From contig NZ_JAJOMB010000006.1 of assembly GCF_021129305.1 (NCBI RefSeq), forward strand, positions 186,001 through 250,000: 64,000 bases of DNA, read 5' to 3'. Made by a program: the position numbers and the translations under genes. Origin of the DNA: Kineosporia babensis. Its GTDB lineage: Bacteria > Actinomycetota > Actinomycetes > Actinomycetales > Kineosporiaceae. Under the pieces are notes generated by a model. That model was given only the letters and a program-made list of their open reading frames with translations, made no database searches and was not told where the DNA came from. Shown here piece after piece: positions 57,812 through 64,000 of this stretch; position 1 is the stretch's first letter, and every line of letters starts with the position of its first letter.

Positions 57812-57850
57812 GGGATAGAGAAGATATAGATCCCGATAGAAGCGGGATAG
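57812..57850 (+). promoter_or_regulatory. Direct repeats, candidate SARP operator before fabG
   Basis: Heptamers GGGATAG (57812-57818), CCGATAG (57833-57839) and GGGATAG (57844-57850) lie in the same orientation, 21 and 11 bp apart. SARPs bind heptameric direct repeats at 11- or 22-bp spacing near the -35 region. A TATAGAT -10-like sequence is at 57825-57831, and AGAGAAGA is repeated at 57797 and 57817. The site is in the 104-bp gap before the first biosynthetic gene. Binding is inferred. Confidence 0.5.
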
Positions 57851-57872
57851 GGCCCGGGCAGAGGCTTTCGCC

Positions 57873-58619
57873 ATGCCTGATGGACATCGACCGGTCGCCC
57901 TGGTCACCGGAGGATCGCGGGGGATCGGCGCCGCGATCGTGGACCGCCTGGCCGTCGACGGATACGACGTGGCCTTCTGCTACTCGGCCAGCACGCAGGC
58001 CGCGGCCCTGGTGGCCGAGAAGGCCCGCGCGCACGGCGGCCGGGTGCTCGAACGCCGGCTCGACGTCTCCGACGGGCCCGCGGCCCAGGAGTTCGTCGCG
58101 CTCACCGAACGCGAGCTCGGCCCGGTCAGCACCGTGGTCACCTGCGCGGGCATCATCCGGGACCGGCCGCTGGCGCTGATGGACGACGAGAGCTGGGACG
58201 ACGTCCTGCGGATCAACCTGGACGGCACCTATCACGTCTGCCGGGCCGTGGTCCGCAAGCTGATCCGCCGTCGCCAGGGCAGCGTCATCACCGTCTCCTC
58301 GGTCTCCGGAGTCAGCGGAAACGCCGGGCAGACCAACTATTCCGCCTCCAAGGCCGGGATCATCGGCTTCACCCGGGCGATGGCCAAGGAGGTCGGCCGC
58401 TACGGGGTGCGGGCCAACGTGGTCGCCCCCGGCCTGATCGAGACCGACATGATCGCCGGGATGCCGCAGACGGCCGCCGACGGCCTGCTCGGGCAGATCC
58501 CGCTGGCCCGCTTCGGCCAGGCGCACGAGGTGGCCGGCACGGTCTCCTTCCTGGCCTCCGGGCAGGCCTCCTACATCACCGGCCAGGTGATCCAGGTCGA
58601 CGGCGGCATCGCCGTCTGA
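57873..58619 (+). CDS. 3-oxoacyl-ACP reductase (FabG-like SDR)
   Basis: A 248-residue short-chain dehydrogenase. TGGSRGIGAAIV (residues about 10-21) binds NAD(P)H. The catalytic set includes Ser in VSSVSGVSGN, Tyr and Lys in YSASKAG (Tyr about residue 156). The end GQVIQVDGGIAV is typical of FabG. Here it most likely reduces a beta-ketoacyl group on the free carrier protein encoded two genes later. It opens the biosynthetic operon and is followed after 28 bp by the KAS III gene. Confidence 0.9.
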   Translation: MPDGHRPVALVTGGSRGIGAAIVDRLAVDGYDVAFCYSASTQAAALVAEKARAHGGRVLERRLDVSDGPAAQEFVALTERELGPVSTVVTCAGIIRDRPLALMDDESWDDVLRINLDGTYHVCRAVVRKLIRRRQGSVITVSSVSGVSGNAGQTNYSASKAGIIGFTRAMAKEVGRYGVRANVVAPGLIETDMIAGMPQTAADGLLGQIPLARFGQAHEVAGTVSFLASGQASYITGQVIQVDGGIAV

Positions 58620-58647
58620 AACTCCGTTCCCAGCAGGAGGAACAGTC

Positions 58648-59604
58648 ATGCCGCAGCACTACGAGTCCCGGATCAGCGGGGTCGCCGCCTACCGGCCGGC
58701 CCGGCTGATCAGCAACACCGAGATCTCGGCCCGGACCACGGTCGCCCCGGAATGGATCGTGGAACGCACCGGCATCCAGACCCGGGCCCACGCGGGGCCC
58801 GAGGAGGACCTGGTCACCATGGCCGTCGAGGCCGGGCAGAAGGCGATCGCGATGGCCAGCGCCGAACCCGGCGACATCGGCCTGGTGGTCCTGGCCACCG
58901 CCACCCGGCGCCAGCGGATCCCCGGCATCGCCCCGCAGGTCGCCAGCCGGCTCGGGCTGAGCACGGCCGGGGCCTTCGACCTGAACGCGGTCTGCGCCGG
59001 CTTCACCTACGCCGTCGCGATGGGATCCAACGCCGTCCGTTCCGGCGAGACCCAGCACGCCCTGGTGATCGGGGCGGAACGGGTCAGCGACTGGATCACC
59101 CCGGACGACCCGGACACTTTCGTCATCTTCGGCGACGGGGCCGGTGCGGTCGTGGTCTCACGCTCCGCGGAATGGGGTGTGGGGCCCTCGATCTGGGGCA
59201 ACGACGGCGACCGGCACGCGGTCCTGGCGATGACCGAGGACGAGTCGGGCAGCGAGTACGTCGGGATGAACGGCCCGCTGGTGTACAAGTGGTCCACCTC
59301 CGCGATGCCCGACGCCGCCCAGCGCGCCTGCGTCGCCGCCGGCGTCACCCTCGCCGACATCCAGTGGTTCGTGCCGCACCAGGCCAACTGCCGGATCATC
59401 GACACCCTGGCCCACCGGCTCGGCCTGCGCGAGGACCAGGTGGTCCGCGACGTGGTCGAGGCCGGCAACACCTCGGCGGCCTCGGTGCCGCTGGCCCTGT
59501 CCCGGCTGTACGAGAGCGGGCGCACCTCGCCCGGAGACCTGGTGCTGCTGCTGGGTTTCGGGGCCGGGCTGACCTACGCCGGGCAGGTCGTCCGGATGCC
59601 CTGA
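58648..59604 (+). CDS. Beta-ketoacyl-ACP synthase III-like protein (FabH family)
   Basis: A 318-residue thiolase-fold enzyme with an intact triad: Cys116 in NAVCAG, His244 in VPHQAN and Asn274 in EAGNTSAAS. EWIVERTGIQTR is the FabH start region and FGDGAGAVVV the glycine-rich core. KAS III enzymes condense an acyl-CoA with malonyl-ACP; some in natural-product clusters acylate other groups. With FabG and ACP next to it, priming a short or unusual acyl chain is the best reading. It has AGGAGGA before ATG 58648. Confidence 0.9.
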   Translation: MPQHYESRISGVAAYRPARLISNTEISARTTVAPEWIVERTGIQTRAHAGPEEDLVTMAVEAGQKAIAMASAEPGDIGLVVLATATRRQRIPGIAPQVASRLGLSTAGAFDLNAVCAGFTYAVAMGSNAVRSGETQHALVIGAERVSDWITPDDPDTFVIFGDGAGAVVVSRSAEWGVGPSIWGNDGDRHAVLAMTEDESGSEYVGMNGPLVYKWSTSAMPDAAQRACVAAGVTLADIQWFVPHQANCRIIDTLAHRLGLREDQVVRDVVEAGNTSAASVPLALSRLYESGRTSPGDLVLLLGFGAGLTYAGQVVRMP

Positions 59605-59657
59605 GCAGATCCGTCCCTAGGCAGTTCCTTTCACCATCAACCATCAAGGAGACCACC

Positions 59658-59903
59658 ATGAACAACGACCAGATCCTCGGCGAGATCGCCCGGCAGATCC
59701 GGATCCTGATGCCCGGCCTGCAGGGCCAGATCCGGATGGAGACCGTCTTCGAGGAACTCGGGATGGACTCGCTGACCCGGGTCGACCTGCTCTCGGCGGC
59801 CGAGATGTCCTTCGGCATCGAGGTTCCCGACGACGAGGTGGGCTCGCTGGTGCGGGTCCAGGACCTCGTCGACTTCGTGATGTACAGCCAGGCCGCCGCC
59901 TGA
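59658..59903 (+). CDS. Free acyl carrier protein
   Basis: An 81-residue protein with the phosphopantetheine site in LGMDSLTRVDLL (Ser38) and acidic helices. Its length and composition fit an ACP rather than a peptidyl carrier. It lies between KAS III and the stand-alone condensation domain, so it probably carries the acyl chain that is built and then joined to the first amino acid. AAGGAG lies before ATG 59658. Confidence 0.92.
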   Translation: MNNDQILGEIARQIRILMPGLQGQIRMETVFEELGMDSLTRVDLLSAAEMSFGIEVPDDEVGSLVRVQDLVDFVMYSQAAA

Positions 59904-59935
59904 ACGACACCAACCTCGACGGACGGAGCCAACCG

Positions 59936-61279
59936 GTGGAACTCGTGGAACACCGCCTGACCGTGGGCCAGCAGAAGCTGTGGCTGCTGCACTCGATGGT
60001 CCCGCACAGCTCGGCCTACAACACAGGTGGGGCGTGCCGGTTCAGCCCCGGCCCGGACCTGCCGGTCCTGGAGAAAGCGGTGCGGGCCGTGGCCCGGCGC
60101 CACGACATGCTGCGCTCGCGGTTCGTGGAACGGGACGGGCAGGTGGTGCGGACCGTCGTACCGGCCGGGCCGGAGCACTCGCCGCTGCGGGTGGTCGACC
60201 TGGGCGACGCGGACGAGTCGGAACTGCTGCGGGCCGCCACCGCCGCGTCCCGGCAGCCGTACGACCTGAGCAACGACGGCCCGTTCCGGGCCGTGCTGCT
60301 GGGCCGTCCCGACGATGCGGTGCTGCTGCTCGGCACCCACCACATCGCCTCCGACGCCACCTCGCAGTGGCTGATCTGGCGCGACCTGATGGACGCCTAC
60401 GAGGCCTACGCCACCGGCCGGGGCCCGGCCTGGATGCCGGCGCACACCGGCTACCACGACCACGTGGCCCGGGAGGAGGACCTGCTGGCCTCGGCCCGGG
60501 GCACCCGGATGCGGGAGTACTGGCGCCAGGTCACCGACGGCGCCGCCGAGGTGCGCCTGCCGCTGGACCAGCCCCGCCCGAACACACCGTCCTTCCGCGG
60601 GCAGACCGCCACCCGGCAGATGCCCGAGTCGCTCACCCGCACCGTCCGCCAAACCGCGGCCCAGGCCGGGGTCTCGTCGTTCGCGCTGCTGATGGGCGCC
60701 TTCCAGATGCTGCTGCACCGCTACACCGGCCAGCGCGACTTCAGCCTGGTCTGCCCGGCCTCCACCCGCCGGCACGGCAGCGCCGAGGTGGTCGGCTACT
60801 TCGTCAACCCGATCACGCTGCGGGCCCGGATCGGCGAGAGCGCCACGGTGGCCGAGGTCGTCCAGGAGGCAGCCGTCCAGCTGCGCAACGGGATGGCCCG
60901 GGCGGCCTGCCCTTACGAGCACGGGGCGTTCCGGGTGGCGATGACCATGGTCCCGGCCGACCGGCTGGGTGGGCGGATGCAGCAGCTGTACGACCACGGG
61001 GTCGATCTGGCCGGCCGGCGCCTGACCTACTTCGACGTGCCGCACATGGAGGGCCAGTGCGACCTGTCGGCCGAGATCACCGAGGGGGCGGACCGGTTCA
61101 CGGTGGCCTTCCGTTACGACACCGACCTTTTCGAGCCGGGGACGATCGAGCGGATGCTCGAGCAGTACCTGACTCTGACCGAGCACGCCGCCCGCGGCCC
61201 GCAGGGCCAGGCCGACCGGGTGCCGATGGTCGAGGCCGACGAACGGATGCGTCTGCTGGCTCTCGGGGGTGCGCGATGA
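59936..61279 (+). CDS. Stand-alone NRPS condensation-domain protein
   Basis: A 447-residue condensation domain. The active-site motif is HHIASDA (residues 135-141, H-H-x3-D-A; Ala in place of the common Gly is seen in some C domains). Other C-domain landmarks are LTVGQQKLWLL at the start, RHDMLRSRF, and VGYFVNPITLRARI. It is alone, without adenylation or carrier domains. It likely joins the ACP-bound acyl group to the first amino acid (N-acylation), acting in trans with the NRPS downstream. The GTG start lies 32 bp after the ACP stop; its end overlaps the SbnA-like gene by ATGA. Confidence 0.88.
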   Translation: MELVEHRLTVGQQKLWLLHSMVPHSSAYNTGGACRFSPGPDLPVLEKAVRAVARRHDMLRSRFVERDGQVVRTVVPAGPEHSPLRVVDLGDADESELLRAATAASRQPYDLSNDGPFRAVLLGRPDDAVLLLGTHHIASDATSQWLIWRDLMDAYEAYATGRGPAWMPAHTGYHDHVAREEDLLASARGTRMREYWRQVTDGAAEVRLPLDQPRPNTPSFRGQTATRQMPESLTRTVRQTAAQAGVSSFALLMGAFQMLLHRYTGQRDFSLVCPASTRRHGSAEVVGYFVNPITLRARIGESATVAEVVQEAAVQLRNGMARAACPYEHGAFRVAMTMVPADRLGGRMQQLYDHGVDLAGRRLTYFDVPHMEGQCDLSAEITEGADRFTVAFRYDTDLFEPGTIERMLEQYLTLTEHAARGPQGQADRVPMVEADERMRLLALGGAR

Positions 61280-62280
61280 GGGCACCGGTGGAAGGGGTGC
61301 TGGGCGCGGTGGGCGACACCCCGCTGGTCCGGCTGACCCGGCTGTCCGACGAGCTCGGGATCAGCGCCTACGCCAAGCTGGAGCGGTTCAACCCCGGCGG
61401 CAGCGTGAAGGACCGCACCGCGATGAGCATGCTGCGCGCGGCGATGCGGGACGGAGTGCTGGTGCCCGGCCGCTCCACAGTGGTCGAGTCCAGCTCCGGC
61501 AACCTGGCGATCGGCCTGGCCCAGTTCTGCCTCTACCACGGGCTGGACTTCGTCTGCGTGGTCGACGCCAAGACCACCGCCGCCAACGTGCGGCTGCTGC
61601 ACGCCCTCGGCGCCCAGGTCGAGGTGATCACCGAGCCGGACCCGGAGACCGGGGAACTGCTGCCGGCCCGGCTGCGCCGGGTGCGGGAACTGGCCGCCAC
61701 CCTGCCCGGGGCGTTCTGGCCGAACCAGTACGCGAATCCGCTGAACGCCCGGGCCCACCACGAGACCATGCACGAGATCGCCCAGGCCCTGGACGGTCAC
61801 GTCGACTACGTGCTCTTCCCAGCCGGCAGCTGCGGCACCCTGGTCGGCAGCGCCCGCTATCTGCGGGTGAACGGCCTGCCCACCAAGGTGGTCGCGGTCG
61901 ACGCGGTCGGCAGCGTGCTGTTCGGCCGGGCCGAGGGCCGGCGACTGATCCCCGGCCACGGCGCCTCGGTACGCCCACCGCTGCTGGACACCACCCTGGC
62001 CGACGACGTGGTCCGGGTCACCGACCTGGACTGTGTGGTGAGCTGCCGCCGCCTGGCCCGCTCCGAGGCGATCCTGGCCGGCGGCTCCTCCGGCGCCGCC
62101 GTCGCCGCCCTGAACATCCTGGCCCAGCGCATCCCGGCCGGCTCGCGCTGCGTGATGATCTTCCCGGACGGCGGGGACCGCTACCTGGACACCATCTACT
62201 CCGACGAGTGGGTCAGCCGGCACTTCGGTGACGTCTTCGACCACTGGCGCCCGGCCCAGCCGGTGGGGGCAGCATGCTGA
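61276..62280 (+). CDS. sbnA: SbnA-like O-phosphoserine-dependent synthase for 2,3-diaminopropionate
   Basis: A 334-residue PLP enzyme of the cysteine-synthase fold. FNPGGSVKDRTAM has the PLP Lys at position 45; ESSSGNLAIGLAQF and GGSSGAAVAAL bind the substrate and the phosphate. SbnA proteins combine O-phospho-L-serine with glutamate to form N-(1-amino-1-carboxy-2-ethyl)-glutamate. The directly following SbnB-like gene (7-nt overlap) makes the identification firm. The product feeds L-2,3-diaminopropionate to the NRPS. Confidence 0.9.
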   Translation: MRAPVEGVLGAVGDTPLVRLTRLSDELGISAYAKLERFNPGGSVKDRTAMSMLRAAMRDGVLVPGRSTVVESSSGNLAIGLAQFCLYHGLDFVCVVDAKTTAANVRLLHALGAQVEVITEPDPETGELLPARLRRVRELAATLPGAFWPNQYANPLNARAHHETMHEIAQALDGHVDYVLFPAGSCGTLVGSARYLRVNGLPTKVVAVDAVGSVLFGRAEGRRLIPGHGASVRPPLLDTTLADDVVRVTDLDCVVSCRRLARSEAILAGGSSGAAVAALNILAQRIPAGSRCVMIFPDGGDRYLDTIYSDEWVSRHFGDVFDHWRPAQPVGAAC

Positions 62281-63281
62281 TCATCGACCACGCCAGCGTC
62301 CGCAAGATCCTGCACAACCGCGAACACGAGCTGATCTCGCTGGTCGGGCGGACCTACGCCGAGCACGACCGGGGGCGCAGCGCCCTGCCACACTCGATCT
62401 TCCTGCGCTTTCCCGACCAGCCGGCCGACCGGATCATCGGCCTGCCCGCCTACCTGGACGGCCCGCCCCGGGCCGGGATCAAGTGGATCTCCTCGTTCCC
62501 CGGCAACATCGAGACCGGTCAGGAACGGGCCAGTGCCGCGATCATCCTGAACTCGATGAGCACCGGGCACCCGCAGGCCCTGGTCGAGGGCTCGCTGATC
62601 TCGGCCCAGCGCACCGCTGCGAGCGCCGCTCTGGCCGCCCGCGAGCTCAGCGTCCCGGGCGCCCGGGACGGCCTGGTCCTGATCGGTTGCGGCGTGATCA
62701 ATCTCGAGGTGCTCCGGTTCGTCCGGGCGGCCCTTCCGGAACTGTCCCGGGTGACGGTGTACGACACCGACCCGGCCCGCGCCCAGGCCTTCGCCGCCAA
62801 GATCAAGGGCCTCACCGTCGGGGTGGCCGGGCACCTGGAGCAGGCACTGCAGGCCGACCCGCTGATCAGCCTGGCCACCAACGCCGCCACCCCGCACCTG
62901 GACCTGACCGGCGCCGACCCGCAGACCACCGTGCTGCACGTCTCGCTGCGGGACCTGAGCGTGGAGACCGTCCTGGCCGCCGACAACGTCGTCGACGACA
63001 CCGACCACGTCTGCCGCGAACGGACCTCGCTGCACCTGGCCGAGCAGCAGACCGGTTCCCGCGACTTCGTCACCGCGACGATCGGCGGGCTGATCCGGGG
63101 CGAGGGCCCGTCCGTGCGCACCGACGCGGGCCGCCCCCGGCCGGTGATCTTCTCCCCGTTCGGCCTGGGCGTGCTCGACCTGGCCCTGGCCGACCTGGTC
63201 GTCACCCGGGCCCGGCAGCAGGGGCTGGGCGTGGCGGTCGATGACTTCCTGCCCGTCGCAACCCCACAGACCGTGCACTGA
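62274..63281 (+). CDS. sbnB: SbnB-like dehydrogenase for 2,3-diaminopropionate
   Basis: A 335-residue protein of the ornithine cyclodeaminase/mu-crystallin fold. KWISSFPGNIETGQERASAAIILNS is the substrate region and LVLIGCGVINLEVLRFV the NAD-binding strand; the glycine pattern is GCGVIN rather than GxGxxG. SbnB oxidises and splits the SbnA product to L-2,3-diaminopropionate and 2-oxoglutarate. It overlaps sbnA by ATGCTGA and precedes the NRPS gene by 11 bp. Confidence 0.9.
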   Translation: MLIIDHASVRKILHNREHELISLVGRTYAEHDRGRSALPHSIFLRFPDQPADRIIGLPAYLDGPPRAGIKWISSFPGNIETGQERASAAIILNSMSTGHPQALVEGSLISAQRTAASAALAARELSVPGARDGLVLIGCGVINLEVLRFVRAALPELSRVTVYDTDPARAQAFAAKIKGLTVGVAGHLEQALQADPLISLATNAATPHLDLTGADPQTTVLHVSLRDLSVETVLAADNVVDDTDHVCRERTSLHLAEQQTGSRDFVTATIGGLIRGEGPSVRTDAGRPRPVIFSPFGLGVLDLALADLVVTRARQQGLGVAVDDFLPVATPQTVH

Positions 63282-63292
63282 AAGGACTTTCG

Positions 63293-64000
63293 ATGAACTC
63301 CTTGGTCACCAGCTCCGCCGGTCCGGCCGTGAAGCGCGGGGACGGCGACCAACTACGGGTGCTGCTGCCCGGCCTGGTCGCCGAACGGATCGACAGCGAC
63401 CCGGACGCCCCGGCCGTCACCTTCGGCGGCCGCAGCACCGACTACGCCACCCTCGGGGCCCGGGCCGCGGCCGTGGCGCAGCGCCTGCGCGCTCGCGGCG
63501 TGCGCCGGGGCGACCCGGTCGGCGTGTGCCTGAACCGACACCCCGACCTGGTCGCGGCCCTGCTCGGGGTCTGGTGGGCGGGGGCGGCCTACGTGCCGCT
63601 CGACCCGAACCACCCGGACGATCGGCTGGCCTGGATGGCCGCCGACGCCGGCGTCCGGGTCACCCTCACCCACAGCGACCTGGCCGGCCGGCTGGAGCGC
63701 GAGGTCGAGATCCTGGACGACCTGACCGCCACCGCCACCGACGAGCCGGTCAGCGTGCTGCCGGTGACCGCCGAGGACGCGGCCTACATCATGTACACGT
63801 CCGGTTCGACCGGGCGGCCCAAGGGCATCGTGATCAGCCACGGCGGCATCGCCAACCGGGTGCTGTGGACGGTGCGCACCCACGGCCTGGGCCCGGGCGA
63901 CCGGGTGCTGCAGAAGACCTCCACCGGTTTCGACGCCGCGGTCTGGGAGTTCTTCGCCCCCCTGGTCAGCGGCGCCACCGTCGCCCTGGCCCCGCTCGGC
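63293..64000 (+). CDS. Nonribosomal peptide synthetase, N-terminal adenylation domain, partial at window end
   Basis: The first 236 residues are visible. The protein starts directly with an adenylation domain: LVAERIDSDPDAPAVTFGGRSTDYATL is core A1/A2-like, YIMYTSGSTGRPKG (Tyr168) is core A3, and FDAAVWEFFAPLVSGATVAL is core A4. The specificity pocket starts with Asp in this last stretch, but most of it is beyond the window. No condensation domain precedes it, which fits the separate condensation protein encoded upstream. The neighbouring SbnA/SbnB genes suggest diaminopropionate as a substrate of this NRPS. Confidence 0.9.
   Translation, partial: MNSLVTSSAGPAVKRGDGDQLRVLLPGLVAERIDSDPDAPAVTFGGRSTDYATLGARAAAVAQRLRARGVRRGDPVGVCLNRHPDLVAALLGVWWAGAAYVPLDPNHPDDRLAWMAADAGVRVTLTHSDLAGRLEREVEILDDLTATATDEPVSVLPVTAEDAAYIMYTSGSTGRPKGIVISHGGIANRVLWTVRTHGLGPGDRVLQKTSTGFDAAVWEFFAPLVSGATVALAPLG

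Noticed and set aside
57769-57872. Iron box controlling the biosynthetic cluster
   Set aside because: No TTAGGTTAG-like palindrome is present; the purine-rich direct repeats fit a SARP better.
1-64000. CRISPR arrays, tRNA or rRNA genes, prophage or intact transposase genes
   Set aside because: No regularly spaced repeats, cloverleaf-type sequences, rRNA stretches, or transposase or integrase motifs were seen.

Overview
The window is high-GC DNA with GTG/TTG starts, 4-nt ATGA/GTGA gene overlaps and many ABC transporters. ECF and SARP-type regulators, an IdeR/DmdR-type iron box and a type-II-actinobacterial gene repertoire point to a free-living filamentous or sporulating actinomycete. A Kineosporia-like genus is my guess from general gene content and is not proven. 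I see no rRNA, tRNA, CRISPR, phage or intact transposase.

Layout. 1-1.9 kb: a zinc-sensor-like ArsR repressor with a permease/TIGR03943 pair (partial at the window start). 2-10.6 kb: housekeeping and accessory genes (DUF4253 protein, a 5'-truncated secreted hydrolase, a LysR regulator, a propeller-like protein, a HelD-type RNA polymerase recycling factor, an ECF sigma factor with its membrane partner). 11-15.7 kb: a complete YtfQ-YtfR-YtfT-YjfF-type sugar ABC transporter behind a LacI-type palindrome, with a strong stem-loop between binding protein and ATPase genes. 15.8-20 kb: a two-gene unit coding for a double glycosyltransferase (GT4-GT2 fusion) and a HemN-like radical SAM enzyme. 20-27.4 kb: a secreted I36-type inhibitor, a HipBA toxin-antitoxin, a META-like lipoprotein, an acetyltransferase, a YbhN-like membrane protein, a 51-residue membrane protein, an AraC regulator, a SnoaL-like protein and a ThuA-like protein.

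27.4-37.4 kb is a divergent polysaccharide-utilisation locus. Leftward lie a 2-hydroxyacid dehydrogenase, DUF2264 protein, sugar-binding lipoprotein, two permeases, YesL-like protein and ThuA-like protein. Rightward lie a hybrid DeoR-HTH/LacI-sensor regulator and a heparinase II/III-type lyase. Together they look like import and depolymerisation of a uronate-containing glycan. 37.6-45 kb is a dipeptide-type ABC operon with a gamma-glutamyltransferase in the middle and a GntR regulator at the end, suggesting gamma-glutamyl peptide or glutathione use. 45-49 kb is a siderophore ABC importer (ATPase, binding lipoprotein, fused double permease) behind an iron box, followed upstream by AraC and TetR regulators. 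The TetR gene is divergent from a three-module flavin/ferredoxin oxidoreductase.

54.8 kb to the end is the start of a biosynthetic gene cluster: a large SARP regulator, a DUF1203 protein, then FabG-type reductase, KAS III, free acyl carrier protein, stand-alone condensation domain, SbnA-like and SbnB-like enzymes for L-2,3-diaminopropionate, and an NRPS adenylation domain running off the window. It most likely makes an acylated diaminopropionate-containing peptide. Heptamer-like direct repeats at 11-bp spacing just before fabG may be the SARP operator.

Three small palindromic elements (8751-8913, 25209-25248, 52815-52889) form a related, MITE-like family. Two of them supply the stop codon of the gene upstream.
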